A stretch of DNA of 64,000 bases from Lepisosteus oculatus (Eukaryota > Chordata > Actinopteri > Semionotiformes > Lepisosteidae). The DNA lies in assembly GCF_040954835.1 (NCBI RefSeq), contig NC_090711.1, positions 9,741,501 through 9,805,500 of the forward strand. Direction: 5' to 3'. The notes beneath the pieces are model-generated. The model made no database searches. It saw nothing but the letters and a program-made list of their open reading frames with translations, and was not told the DNA's origin. Shown here in pieces: positions 48,107 to 61,676 of this stretch (position 1 is its first letter; the number at the start of each line of letters is the position of its first letter). A program made the position numbers and the translations under genes.

Positions 48107-49580
48107 TTATGACACTTCATACGCTTTTTCCCCATATGCCTCAAGAGTGATCCCCACTGGCAGCTCGCACTGTTCCAGATGTGTGAGATCTTGAAGGGCT
48201 ACGATGTACAACGGCAGGAAAACATCTGGCTGGAAGCCTGAGAGTGAAGAAAACGCGGGAGGAGAAACAGGGAATGAGTGCCGGAATAAAATGGAAATAC
48301 TGTGTTAAAAGACTCAAGCCATCCATCCATCTTCTAACCACTTTTTTCCAATTCGGGGTCACAGGGGAGCCTGAGCCTATCCCAGCAAGCAACAGGCGCA
48401 AGGCAGGGAAAAGTCCATCCTTCTCGCCAAATACCTGCACCATCAACAATGTATAAGCCCAGTCTACGAGAGAACACATGTTCAATAACTGAAGTCAAAT
48501 ACAATATATATACTGTATATAATAGGATAGGAAAGTGGTCTTCTAAATGCAGTCAGGGTTGGGCCATGCTATATACTGTAGACTGGCACACTGTCAAGGA
48601 AAGAATTGTAGCCAAAAAACGATTTGCACATACTCCACATTTGGGGTCTGCTTGGGGCATTTAAAACAAAAAAAAACTGGGCAAGAAAAAAGGTATTTAA
48701 ATTACAAGACAAAGTTTTCCTTTCCCTGTGCTGTTGTGCAGCTCCGATTGGACAATAATGCAATGTCTATGTGATTGCTCAAAAATAACACAGAATGATC
48801 TGTTATTAAAATATAGAACTACTCTTATTCTGCATCCTAGGTTTTATTCTTCTTGTACCAAAGCTCAGGACTATGGTACTAGATATTTGTGGTCAAACTG
48901 ATAACTTCCCACCTGGAACACAAAGAGTCAGGACAAGGAGTTTTACTATCTCCAACCCAGATCCTGCAGAGCCACAGTCCACCACATTTTATACAGCAGG
49001 TCACCACTAAATCAACGATTTCTAAAAACCTGCAACTGTTTAACGGGGCTCAATTAACAGACGATTTGCTTAACTAAGTATTGTAGAGATCACTTGGAAC
49101 AAAAAACGGAATTTAGCACTCTGGGACCCGAGTTTAAATTGCTTAATTGGTCAATAACCTCAAAAGTGTTCTCAGTCTCTTAGGAAGCAGGTGAGATCTG
49201 GGGGCATCACCTGTAAAACTGGACCCGAGGCTGCAGAACGACGTCTCTTAGGGTTATAGTTCTAAATTATTGAGAACAAGCACGTTATCAAACAGTAAAA
49301 TTTCTGCTGAAACACCCTGAGAAGCGTCGGATATTATGTGAACCCAGCAGCCAATATTTAGTGTTCAAGTCCTCTTTCCTTCGAATTGTTTATTGAAAAC
49401 CCTCCGGATTGTCTCACTTGCGCCTTCCTCCGCCCGGCTGTCCGTGCGCAGCCGTTCCTTGTCTGCGGCAATTATCCACCGCAGCCGCTGAGCGCATCTC
49501 TGCTGGCTGTAGCGAACGCGGCGAGTCTCTCCACTCACTGAGGCGGAAAACAAGACGTCTATCTCTCCGCCGGGGAACAT
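48107..49580 (-). CDS. Candidate two-exon small protein gene, unrecognised
   Basis: The candidate exon 1 (49580-49418) starts at an ATG in a CpG-rich patch and ends in a GTGAGA donor in phase 1. The candidate exon 2 (48237-48107) follows a strong pyrimidine tract ending CACTCTCAG and stays open to TAA. Together they give 97 residues. The first part is Arg-rich (RYSQQRCAQRLRWIIAADKE); the second reads FQPDVFLPLYIVALQDLTHL, then ELPVGITLEAYGEKAYEVS. I recognise no family. Exon 2's locus is also open on the plus strand (HWQLALFQMCEILKGYDVQR), so the coding strand is not settled. An alternative donor (GTGAGT) occurs within exon 1. Confidence 0.25.
48318..48425 (-). mobile_element. SINE 3' tail fragment
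   Basis: CATCCATCCATCTTCTAACC followed by GGGGTCACAGGGGAGCCTGA and CTATCCCAGCAAGCAACAGG is the reverse complement of the common SINE 3' end. Confidence 0.7.
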
Positions 49581-49660
49581 AACCAAAACCAACAGCTTAA
49601 TGAGCCCCCGCCAGCCGCTTAACAAAGCGAGACTGTCGACGAGATGCGGACGATTGCCTC
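49417..49660 (-). promoter_or_regulatory. CpG-rich patch
   Basis: About 240 bp with many CpGs (CCTCCGCCCGGCTGTCCGTG, GCGAACGCGGCGAGTC, CCGCCGGGGAACAT) stand out in an AT-rich neighbourhood, as expected of a promoter or first exon. It overlaps the candidate exon at 49418-49580. Confidence 0.4.
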
Positions 49661-50099
49661 TCTCAGCACCAGGTGATTCGTTCTTGTCTGAGCATTACAG
49701 AAAAAAAAAACAGGTTTTCTCTTCAGCCTCCCGAGTGAGCCGCACTCTCATACCGCATTGGAAACACACTGGCGTTGCAGTTACAAAAGAAAAGTTTTAA
49801 TAAAAAAAATACTTGCATTGTACAAATATTCCTATTGCTACCCTACTGTATGCAATTTCATATAGAAGAGATGGGTTGAGATCTCCAGCTCTGGGGGCTG
49901 GGAATCCCCAATTAATTTTGAAAGGTTCTCATTAGTTTTGTGTGTAGGGGGATAGGATTGGACTGGAATTATTCCAGGGGAACCCCTGTACCCAGTGACT
50001 CTGTGCAGCCAAATGCAGGAGCCTGTCTGTGTGTCCACTGACACAACTGGAGATGCAAAATTAGCTGGGTATAATAAAGACCAAGTGGCCGTTCTAAAC

Positions 50100-53000
50100 T
50101 TCTTTATAAACGCAATTGGAAAACATACTTCAAAAAAGTAATGGCGTTATGCCAAAACGTCACCCCCATTACTTTTACAGAACTGCCTTGATATTGCACA
50201 GGCCCGGCCATCTTTTCTCCGAATTGTAGATTTCCCGTGCGTCGTGTAGTCGACAAGTGAATTCTGTAGCTGTTAAGTATTTTGAATGCCTGTTGAACTC
50301 TTACGTGAGGATTTATTCCCGCGTGACTGTGACGTCCTTTTGCTGTGTCCCTTCTCAACACTACGCCGGGGTGATCCATCCCACCTGTGCCCCAGCTGAA
50401 TTGATTTTAATCAGCTTGTTAATTGCCCGAACCACCTTGCTCAATTGATTTGCGTGTTCAGTTTTTCTCGTTACGGCCCCCCTCGGTCCCGGAGGGGCTG
50501 CGCTTTCATCAGTCTGGCTGGAACAGCTTGCTGATTTGCATGGCTTGTTTCTGTTTTCCTCTACAGGGGCTGCGTGAAGCCGTACGCACTGGCCTGCCGG
50601 CAGCCAGCAGTCCTGCTCTTGCACACCTGGATGGGATAGGGGGTGGCTGCGCGCTGGAATATTTCCTCCTTCTGAATCCTAATTGATGAAGAAGGCTGGG
50701 GCTCTCGAAATGAAAAGGGGGGGGAAAATATTTCAAAAGTCTCGTTAAGAAAGCCATCCCTCACTTACACTGCAAAGGTATGTGAAGATCTCAGTCTTGT
50801 CGAGAAATGTAGGTGTTTTGCCTGAAGAGCACACTGTAGAGATTGCTAATTGCACATCGCACAGCTGGTGTCTGCTGGAGGAATTGTTTGAAAGGCCCGA
50901 GTCTGGAATTTGCTTTGAGTTGATATTTGTTTCTTTCTAATTGACTTTGCAAATCCTTCATCCTCCTTTAAAAAAAAAAAAAGTCAGTCAAATCATAAGG
51001 ACATAACTAAAAGAGCAAAGAGTTAAAATGGCCGTTACTGTAGGTGGTCTGCCTTGGAATAGAATGGTCCTTGTGCCATTCGGACTCTTTAAATCAGCCT
51101 TTTCTAGTCGATGAGTAGTTCCTCTGAAACATGAGCCCTGCAGTGAGGATGCTACAGTGTTTGAATAACAGTTTAGTGTTATAAACTGGGATGGAGTGCT
51201 GTGAGATCTCCCATCTCTTGGTAAGATTGCCAAAGGAGGTTTACAGTCTTCCCAGTTTTTTTACAGTGTTGTTGCTATAGCATGCCTTTACTGTGGTTTA
51301 GAGCACAGGACCAAATCAAGGTGTACAGTAAGTTAGCATTCGACTGCCAGGATAGAGGTGTGTCTCGGGGTCAATGTCAGCATTGGGTCAGAAGGCTTGG
51401 TAAAGAGAAACAATTCTTTTAAGTGGCTGTTCATGATGGGGAATGAAGTGAAAATGTTGGCTAAGTAGCTGTTTTCATTGTGGGCGGAAAGTAACAAAGT
51501 AAACTAGCTTTGTTTGCTTTATCTGAAACAAAAGCACACTAAAACAGGATCTGGTCACTAAAAGAAGTGCAGTGGCTCAGTGTAACAGGAGCAGGGGACA
51601 GCAGTGACCGAGAGTCTGGTAATGTCCACAAAACTGTTCTGAAGGCCAGGTTTGGTGGCCTGTGGATTTTTAGGACATGGTCCAGTCATTCTTACACTCC
51701 TAATTCTTGTTAGTAATACTCTAATGCTGTTCCTGTCTACTTGATGAATAACTGCTTTTTAATGTTCTGGGTGTAGTATAGAATAAAACACAGAGGCAGT
51801 ATCTGCTTGATCCTGGGTGCGATCTAATTCCCAAGAAACTTTATTTAAGATCTTTTTCTTACTTCTCCTGATTCGGGAATATTTAAAAATGGTCAATCTT
51901 CCATTGCATCGTGATGGATTGTTGATTCTAGAAAGAACTGTTTTTGTTATTTATTTTTGTGCTTTGTTTTTAAAATTAAATTTAAAACCCTATGTATTTT
52001 TTAATTTCCTTCTGTTCTGTCTATTCTCTTCTGCCAGAAGTTTGATTGCAGTGCAACGCTGTGTTTTTTCAGTATCAATAATGATTTCCCTATATTAGTT
52101 TAAATGAGGTAAAACCATATTTACATGAAGAAAGAAAAATGTAATTAGACATTTTAAAGTATTACAACTATTTATTTATTCAGTTTCATGAGGGAACATA
52201 TAACCACAATTACGAAGTCTTGGTCTCATGCCTCAGGAGACATTTTAAGCTCACCTACTGCAAGCTGATCACTGATTCATCACAATTTAACAGTCTCAGC
52301 ATGAAGAATCTTTTATTAAGATGCCCATGAGAAAATAGTAGGAACGAGCTTTAATTTCAGTACGTTATAAAGAATGGCAGTATATAAAACTCCTCTGAGG
52401 GAAAGCGCTGTACAATGAGTTTTGGTATTTGGAAACAAAAACTAATTTCAAATATGCTATTGTTTTGACAGAGCTACATGTATTAATTTTGTTTCTGAGA
52501 TAATTAATGCTCAGGATGATACAAGCAATATAATAGGGGCGAGAACTTTGTCTTCTATTTTAAACTTTTTTAGTAGTCATATTGGGAGAACTTTGTTTCT
52601 TGTCTTAAAATGATTTTCAACTTATGATGCCCATCTACTTTTAGTTGATGTTTTAATGAAAAAAGTCTCATCACAGTGTGTAACAGTATAAATGAGGATA
52701 AACCCAGGGAAAGGAAAAGCTTGAACACGATACAAGCCTGACAAAGCCTCAAGCCCAACACAGTTCGGTCAAACACATCCTTCCATCTGGGAGAATCTAG
52801 TCATGTGCGTCCTACATTGTTGTTGACTGCATATAGATATTGCTAGATTGGAGACAATACAGAGAAGAGACACCAGATACTGTTCCTGGCTTAATGCTAT
52901 AGGAACTGAACGTTTCTAGTGTTGAACAGAGAAAACTAAAAGGGCACCTGATTCAAGCATCCAAAAGCCTTAAGGATATTGTCCACATTTCAATCCTGCA

Positions 53001-54199
53001 TCTTTAAAATCAACAGAGCATAATCAAGCAGAGGACACAAACTGACTACAGGAGGCCCTTTTTATGCAAAGGATTGGGTAAACCTGCTACCCAGTCATTT
53101 TGTTGAAGGTGATGTCCTGGTTTCTTTCAAGAAATGGCTGGAGAGATTAGTTACTAACAACTGAATGATATAGATTTGTTGAATAGCCTTTCATGTGCAA
53201 CATTTCTTGTTTTGTCTAGTGCTTCTTGTCTACAGAATAAAATGCCCACAATTCCTGCCTGGTTCCACAGTTCCTTATTTCTGGATACAGCCTGAACTAA
53301 CCTTTGAGTTGATTTTGACAGTATCATGAGAATTTTAGATCCTGTCCTTGTTTTCTTACTTACTAATCAAAACTAAACTGTGTATTTAACATCTGCTCTG
53401 AGTAATTTTCAGAGACAGTCCTGTTTTAATCTATTATTACCCTGAAAAGTCAGAAAACGTTGTCTATATTCAGATTAGTAAAGAATGAGTTGGCAACCTG
53501 ATACATTTAAAAGGCTCAAGTCAAGTTCATTTTCAATTAGGGTATAATTGATGCACAGAACAAACACTTTGAGGTTCTCTAGCTTTCCCAGCATGCTTCT
53601 CACCCATAGGGGCAAATATCAGGCTTCCACATGAGCACCTGTGAAAGGCCCTGCATGATGCTCACCATTGGTGGTGGTTATTCTCATGTGAAATACTGTA
53701 GATGTTTAGCTGTTTCTTTTTGCAGTGTTCCAGCTCTGCTCTTGCAAGTTATTGTACACTAATTGTAGTCTGCGTGTTAAGGGTAATGTTTAATTAAGAT
53801 ATTAAAATATTACGTACTGTGAACAGATAATGCAGAGGTAAACAGAGAAAATTAGACACTGATACCACACTAATCAGGATCACGTCTTTTGACAGAGGCT
53901 GTGGTGTCTGCCGTAGTGTGCAGTCAGTTAGTCCACGAAGCAAAAACTCCAGAACAGTGAAAAGTTTTTAAATGGTGAAAGAGAGTATAGCCCATGCATG
54001 GTCATAACCTGAAATTAAAGAAACCATTTCTAAGTTGAGATCACTAAGAACCATTAGATTCTCTTTTTCTGAGTCCAGTAAGCTCCCAGATTTACCTCAG
54101 CCTACAACAATCGAAGTAATGCTTGTAAAGGAAAGCGCATCTGGAAGATTACCAAAGAGTCAGACAAACATGTTATGCGCTGACACAATGGCGGTAAGG
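50100..54199. other. Intergenic stretch
   Basis: No gene recognised. 50210-50690 is moderately CpG-rich and could be regulatory. 52840-53190 resembles a decayed CR1-type LINE 3' region. The rest is AT-rich with nothing I can name. Confidence 0.35.
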
Positions 54200-54204
54200 C
54201 AGGG

Positions 54205-54460
54205 TTGAAGTTGAAAAGAGGACGGGAGAGGGGCAGAATTCACTACTCCTTCAGCTCGCCACCTCAGTTGAGCTCTCGTCCCCTTTGCCCTGGCCCCGTT
54301 GCTCTCCGCTCACCTGCGGTACAGCTGCAGTCCCGACGCAGTGCTGCAGAGACAGATCGAGCTCGAGAGCCAGCCCAGGAGCTTTATGAAATAAGGGAGA
54401 TGGAAAAGGAGACCAATAAAAAAAAAAGGAAAATCAGTGCAGCACAATTCTATTAAGGGT
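54205..54460. promoter_or_regulatory. GC-rich patch, possible promoter or first exon
   Basis: A locally GC-rich segment with a consensus donor on the minus strand (CTGTACCGCAG then GTGAGC, plus-strand about 54309-54325). No coherent protein emerges on either strand, so a 5' UTR exon or a chance site is equally possible. Confidence 0.2.
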
Positions 54461-55110
54461 AGGCGGCAGCGTAGGAGCCAAGAGACGCTAGATTTAACCT
54501 GTTTAGCATTCTTTAGGTTTTTTCCCTTTTTCATTTTCCTTTTAAAGGTTTTTTCATCCGACCTATTCAACAACAGTAGCGAACCAAGACCCACTCTCGT
54601 AAGACCACACTTAAATACCAGGCAGGTGAAAGGTCAAGTCCAGCAGATTTTTAGTGGGCTCGTCAAATCGTTAGCCAAAGCCTCTATATGAGGCACTTTC
54701 CACGTGCTAAAACCTCTGGAGTTTTGCATTTAAAAACAAATAAAATGATCGATTTAGCCACACGTCAGTGGTATTTTTCACCCTAACCTGGCAAGGGCGC
54801 AAAACGTTTATTGTCTATGCCATTTCAACAGCAGGTAACAAAAAATAAATATTGGAAATTTAGAACAGATTCACTGTAGTTAGAACAGATTCACACATTT
54901 TAAGTAGTTAAAACTGTTCATTTCAACGTTTCTGCAGTCAGAACAGTTAGTGAAGTGTAAAAATTGGCTGTAAAAGGCAAAGATACTGTAGATTGTATAA
55001 AACCGAATAGGACATATTGCAATAGGTGAAACAGTACAACGGACGTTATAGAAATTACAGCAAGGATGAATCTGGAGAGCAAGTGAGGTTTAATGATGGA
55101 ACAAGTTATA

Positions 55111-55300
55111 GCTTTATTCCATGCTGGAAAGAGAAGAAAGAAAACACAACGTTTCGGCCGTGGAGCCTTCTTCAGGTGTGTAGCTCACACCTGAAGAAGA
55201 CTCCACGGCCAAAACGTTGTTTTCTTTCTTCTCTTTTCAGCATGGAATAAACCTATTACTTGTTCTGTTGCAGCCTACACATGCTGATGCAGCTACCCCC
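55111..55300 (+). repeat. Hairpin (foldback) element
   Basis: The two arms (about 55113-55180 and 55184-55251) are near-perfect inverted repeats of about 68 bp: TTATTCCATGCTGGAAAG and AACGTTTCGGCCGTGGAGCC on the left return as CTCCACGGCCAAAACGTT and CAGCATGGAATAA on the right. A conserved flank (CAGCCTACACATGCTGATGC) is shared with the copy at 33308-33471. Confidence 0.85.
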
Positions 55301-57039
55301 CTGAGTTTTAATGATGTGCTAGATGCTAGCTACAGATGGTACGATCATAGTATCTGGTTCCCCAAAAATTATATGAAAAAGAGCGTAAGAACAGCTGCAG
55401 ATGAGAAGAGGTAATTTGACCCATCTAGTTAATAAATACTCGATCTCATCTAAACATTTATTGAAGAATGCTTCAACACTCAGGCTAAGAGGCTTGTTGG
55501 GAGACTCCATCAGACACTTGCGGCAACAGCTGCCCCGTGTTCTTACACATAAGATGACTCCCTCATCACTGAAGCAACACAATGTATAACACTTGTACAG
55601 AACTTCAGAGCAGGGAGTGTCGCCGATAGTGATTCTTGTGGTATTGTAGCAGAGCTCCACATACGGTCGCTTGCGCTCAGATCAAGAATAGCAGGTAGCC
55701 CTTTAAACCAACAGCTGTTGTGACTGAATACCGCCAGAATGACGCTGGAATGTCTTCTGCAGTTTCTCTGATTTCTGCTGACCGTCACGTGTGTAACCTC
55801 TTACTCTAACCTTCTCCTTTATACCTCTCTTCAACAACAGAACTCAGAGGTCTCAAGACCTGTATCAGCGTTTGCCCCTGCGTCAGAGAACCCCAAGTAA
55901 ACCTACGGTATAGGAAGACTGGAAGTTCTGTAATACACGTGCTGACCATTGGGTTCACGTTAGGAAAATCCTTAATAAAAATATCAAAATTGCTCACCAG
56001 CCGGAGGACAGCTACTCTGACACTCGCACACACACCGCCCCTTGAGAATAATTCGCAAATGATTTGTGTTTTACTAGGTGTGACTGAAACTAATGTATTA
56101 GTAGTCTGTGTTGTGTTGAAAATGGATAATAAGTATTAAAAGGCTACTGATTGAGTACACCGATGTGGTGCGGTGCACCTGGTTTTGCCCTTACGGTAAA
56201 GGGTTAACACGTTACAATTGTAATAAAAATACAGAAGGTGGGCAGGGGGGAGTGGTATTTTCTATTTTATTAGGTGTAAAGTGACGCGGGAAGATGAATT
56301 GGCAGCTCTCATGGTTCCCGGCAGGCTGCTAAAAATCTGATTACAGAAGAAAGATTTATGAGAAGGGCTCGGGGCTGTACCATTAAAGAAATTTATTTAC
56401 AGGGCGCACAGCCCGTGACAGCGCCGCTCGCTCGCTTGCAGACACAACAACAATATTAGTTTTATTTACTCCTGAATTGTACCATTTCAGATTTCCACAC
56501 GCAGCACGCTCTCAAGAAAAACACTCAAAGAGAATTACTGTTACGTTAATTAACAAAAACGAAAAAGTTCATTCCATTTCAAATTATATGTCAAATATAC
56601 TTTTGGTCATCACGCGTGTACAGTAGATTAGGGCCCGTTAATTTAAGAGAAGTTTATTGTGAATTACCTCTAGTTTTACACATGCTGGAGCATTTTTGCG
56701 TGACAGAAACGGGGACCAATGGTCTGAACAAGGGAGGGGGTATTCCTGCTATTGTGGTGTCTGTTAAACCGAACCCTACAGAGCTTGCAGGTGAAAGGGA
56801 AAAGAAGGTACCTTTTAATGAAAGTTGTGTTTACTGGAACGCTGTTGTTTTGACTTAGAGTACAGGTGCTTTGGAAATGCTTTGCCAAACACAAGGCATA
56901 AATAAGTAACGAAGAACGTTGTCAATAGTTTGAATTTGTGAAATCTCAATACTTGCAACAGCTATGACCTCAGGAGATGGGTATAAAATATTTCAAATAA
57001 ATAGTTCAAGAAAACTGCTTAGGTATAGTACTTTGGGGC

Positions 57040-57991
57040 CAGTGGTGACTTTGAAAGAGTTACGCACCTTAGTGTCTGATTCAAGAGAAAATGTTCATAG
57101 GTCAACAATATCTGGGTCACTCTGCAAAGGGGGCTTGTATGCAGTTAGAAAACAAAAATCTCAAATCCCACATGAGATTTACAAAAAAAACAAATTGATA
57201 TTGCAAACCTGGCAGAAGGTTGTGTTCCAATTTTGTCTTATCAGACAACTTTTTGGTCTAAACGTGACCAACCCCAACGTGTTACATCTGAAGCAAACCT
57301 AACCCCTACAGCCTCATTCAGTCAAAAGCCTCCCTGCTGTCATGCATGGTGGTAACAGAATTGCTATAGTTCTACTCCTCACCAGCAGGGACTGGGAAGC
57401 TTGTTCCACCTGGTGGGATCATAGATGAAGCAAAGTACTGATACATCTTAGAGGAAAGTTTCTTCACACTGAGACAGAAGTTCACCTTTGAGCAGCAGAG
57501 GAATCCACAGCATAAGGCCGAAGTTACACTGGAGTGGCGTAAGCATAAGAAGGTGTCTGGTCAAAGTCCTGACTTGAATGACATTGAAAATGTGTGTGAA
57601 GACTTGAAAAACATTGTCTGTAAGCGATCACCTAGCAACTGGAGAGAGCCTTAGCAAATCTGCCAAGAAGAATTGACAGTTATTACACCATGGCATTATG
57701 CAAAGTTAGTACAGACTTAACCAGAAAGAGTTCCAGCTGTAATTTCTCCCAAAGGTGCCTTCACCAAATATTGAGTTCACGCGTGTCAATACTCATGGAC
57801 CAAACATATTTCAGTTTTTTCTCTTTAGGTTTTGCTGACATCTGCTGTAACATATCTTACCCTTAGTCCACAGCTTGGTCCTTCAGCTTGTGAATAAAAT
57901 CTTACGTTTCAAAAACGTGTATGCATCATTTTGTTATCATACAAAATGGGACACCGTCGGAAGCGTCTGAATACTTTTGCAAGCCCCTGTA
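57040..57991 (+). mobile_element. Tc1/mariner-family transposon remnant
   Basis: The sequence follows the 3' two-thirds of a fish Tc1-like element: CAAATCCCACATGAGATTT, TTTTGGTCTAAACG, CAGCAGGGACTGGGAAGCTT, CACTGGAGTGGCGTAAGCAT and CTGACTTGAATGACATTGAA. It ends in a terminal repeat-like GAATACTTTTGCAAGCCCCT at 57970-57989. The transposase frame is broken by stops and indels, and the 5' terminal repeat is not evident. Inactive. Confidence 0.85.
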
Positions 57992-58424
57992 TCTTTATTT
58001 TGAGTCGCCATGAGAACAGCAGGAGGCTGATGTCCATGAGACATGGCCAACAAGCATCAACGTGGCATCAGAGGCCATTCAGGATCCTGGATTATGGTGC
58101 TTTGGCTGTGCAGGACTGTTCTCACTGGGTAAATCCTGACTAACTCTGTAGTTCTGATTCACGGTGGCTCCCCTGCACTTGACAATGCCAGGCTGACACT
58201 GGCCTGGTGCGGCTGGTCCTGCCTGGTGTGGCTCGTGTGCCCTCAGCTGTGGAGGAGCTCAGCCTTGCTGCTCGCTTGCCTGCTGCCTCTCTCCCAGCCC
58301 CCAGCCCTGCAGTGAGCAAGTCCCGCGGCACTGCAGCGACACCAGCTTAATCGTGTTACCGCTGCTGCTAGAGGCCCCCGCTCCTCTTGTCTGGGCCTAA
58401 TTGGAGTTGTAATTTTTTCATTAA

Positions 58425-58460
58425 CACACACACAGACACACAGACAGACAGAGACAGCAG
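58425..58460 (+). repeat. ACAC/CAGA microsatellite
   Basis: ACACACACACAGACACACAG followed by ACAGACAGAGACAGCAGCAG. Confidence 0.8.
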
Positions 58461-61400
58461 CAGTTCAGTCTCGGAGGTGGCCTCGGAAAGCAGGGAGGAG
58501 GGATCTGTAGGGCGTGAGGTGGCCTGGGTCATCGTTATAAGATGTTTCGTCCCTTAAAGGGCTCTTACAAACCCCATCTGAGCACACATTTGGGATGCAT
58601 GCAGCTACATGATCACCCTGATATATAAGATGTTTAATTATGCCATTTGCTGATTAAGTAATAATGCATTGCATTTATACAGGGCTTACAGTCCTATAGT
58701 GATACACAGGTAGAAGGGGACTCACTTCACTCACCATTTAAGCCAAGACCTTCTGTAGTGGCACACAGCTGACAGCTGCTTCTTGTTACACAAGTAGGTC
58801 ATCACACAGCAGATTAGATGGGTACATGAGAAATCCCTGGACAATTTACTCTAAAGCTCAGATGCTGGCAGTCCTACAGAATATTTCAGAAACTTCTTCA
58901 TGAGAAAGAGAAAACCCTCCTCTGTCACCTCATGCAGAAATGTGTAAACAGTGTCGAACTGCAAACTGCTGCATGCAGCAGGCCTCTGTTTCTATGGCAA
59001 CATATTTCCTCACTGGAAGTCGATGTAACTGTAACAGGGCCATTTGTTTAAGGCTTTTCCTTCATACCAGCAGGGCCACTGTATCTCGGCATCTTTGTCA
59101 GCATTTTCCTCAGAAATGTACACATTGCTTCTTAATGTTTCTTTAAATCGAGATTCATTTCTGTGATTTGCAAGTCTATTCCAGTGTACTAATGGCTAGA
59201 AGAACCCCTGATGGGTTTATTTATGTATGATTTAATTTCTCCAATGGGCTTACAGTCAAAACCAGGCGTGTCATTCTGTTTCTGTTAGAAATTAGCTCAT
59301 GCCTTCTTCTTTCCACTGCTGTGGCCATTCCTGTGTTTCTGTTACACTTTGACGCACCTTGGGTAAATCTTGATTCTTTAATTTCAATGGCCCACCCAAT
59401 GGAAACAATTGTAGTTACTAAAGCAAAATGCTTGTTTTGTCATTACGCAGCTACTAACGACATGTCAACAGTCATGTAAAGAGGCATCAGTCTGTTGAAT
59501 TCATGTCAGATAATTTGTCTATGATGTTCCCTGCAATTCAAATGATACCACAGCTTTGCTAGATAAAAAATGTACTGTACCTCACATAAGACAAGCAACC
59601 ACTGAGGATTATATTTATGCTTTGAAGCTGCAAAGCAAGTTGCTGTATTCCTTTATGCATGTTTCACTGGGCCCCATTAATACTGTTACATTTTCTAGGT
59701 TATTGTTGTTTATGCTAAGGGAGAAACATTCATTTTGATAATTGGAACAATTATTGCAAATGGGAAATTCTTTCACCATAATAGTCTTATAAAGAATGAC
59801 ACACTGACTAACAAGAATCTTATACTATAGAACTGTTCAGGAGGAAGAGGAAGTATGCTTTCATCCTGAATACTACATGATCAGAATGCTTGAATCAATA
59901 TCATAAACCTGAAGAGAGGATTCATTATTTTCCTTATTTTATGACCCTATGCCAGGCATACTGTATATTTTATATTGTTTTCTCATTGTCAGTTGTATCA
60001 TTTACAGACTGTATATTATGAATACAAACACTCTTTCCCTCATTTTTTCCATTCTCTTTATGGTCATGTCTTTCTGAGGCAAATGGGTATCCAGGAATCT
60101 TTTTCTGGAAGGAACAGTGCTCCTGTAAACGCTTTGCGACTGTATGTGTTACATTTTGTTCAATCACAATGCTAACAAACTGGAACTGAAACTCTGGATC
60201 CACAGCAGAGAGAATGTGTTGATATATACTTGTGTAAACGTTTCACAGAAAGCGATTGGTTCAGTGTTCTTTTAAAATCTCTCAGTGTCAGAGTGTCTTA
60301 GCAAAAGGTGACTCAATCCTGTTGTTGAAGTTTTTCACCTGGGATTCTTCAAGGAGGATTTGAACCTTTTCAACCAATAATTAACAACCTACCAAATAGA
60401 CAAAATGGGTTGAACTGCCTGCTTTAATTTACAACCCTTATTTTCTTAAATAACTTTAGATTTACTGTAGATGATGAGCAATGTAGCACACCTGGACATT
60501 AGTGATAATTAAATAATGATTTAAGAATGGCGGCTAATGAGAAGAAACGTTTTGCTTTTTGCTCAATTGCTCTTCATTAATGTATTAAATCTCTAGAATC
60601 AAAAAACCTTCCAGTGACTCAGCTTCTCTAGAGTAAACATATCTTCACATCCAGTAAAGGCTATATCAACAACTGATGTCTTTGTGCCGTTGTTGAGCAG
60701 ATAAAATAATGCTTTTCAGAGTGTCTGCTGTTTTGTCTTCATCTTTAATATGAGAAAGCCTTAAGACTTTTCAGTCTGAATAAAAAACATATTAAAGAAG
60801 TGAGAAACCAATATACTGTATGCTGGCTACCTTTACAGTGTCAATTAGGCACTTTCAAGTTTAAAGGGAAGAAAATTGAAATTTTGCAATTGAAAGGCAT
60901 GTGGGCTGATTAAAGCTCTTAGCAGAATTTTCACTGACTCAAAGTGTATTGTGGTAGGAGTGGGTGGCAGGTTGGTTTGATATCATCAATAAAAATTGCC
61001 GACTTTATTAATCTGGGCCAATATCCTCCGAGGCTGGGGGTGGAGGGCTCTGAGGCAGGTGAAACAATCTCTTCCCTATTAATCCTTTCTGAGAAGGCAC
61101 TGGTCGTGGGCAGAGTGACAGAAAATGTATTGACTAACCCTTAATAACCATACTGACTAACATACCCAAGCTCACCAGAAACTGATCTCTCCAAATTGGC
61201 CTGGCTGTGATTATTCAGCCCGCCAATGCACTGCTCCTCTTGCACTGAAAGGTAACCTGATTTGAAAGAGATTTCTCATTTTTTAATTCCCTTTCCTCAT
61301 TTCATTCTAAACAAGTTTCCATGCAGGTGTTTTCACTGATGCTATTTTAATCGATCCCTTCTTAAAGAGCAAGTAGTGGAGTCCTGGAAACTAAAAGTAC

Positions 61401-61606
61401 AATTATTCTTTTTCATTGTTCACAGCCTTAGAATGTTTTTAAATTTCAAGTCCAGTACACTCCTCTCCACATCGTCTACTCATACATACTGTAGGCACTG
61501 ATTAGTGCTGCTGTGTGCCCTCAAGGACCTCAAGACTAGTTGTACAGTATCTTCGAACATTTGTTAGACTGAAATGTACTAATTTAGTACAATTCCACTG
61601 TCTCCT

Positions 61607-61676
61607 ACTGATAGCTGGACACATACTTCAACTTGACAAGTAACTCTCTAATTATTTTCCTATCATAATATGAAAA
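61607..61676 (+). repeat. Short direct repeat, copy 1
   Basis: ACTGATAGCTGGACACATAC ... ATCATAATATGAAAAC. It matches 62994-63061 in the same order and orientation. Confidence 0.55.

Noticed and set aside
50423..50764. Coding exon around 50.4-50.8 kb
   Set aside because: There is a CTCTACAG acceptor at about 50566, but open frames on both strands are short, proline/arginine-rich and end without donors. GC-rich composition explains them.
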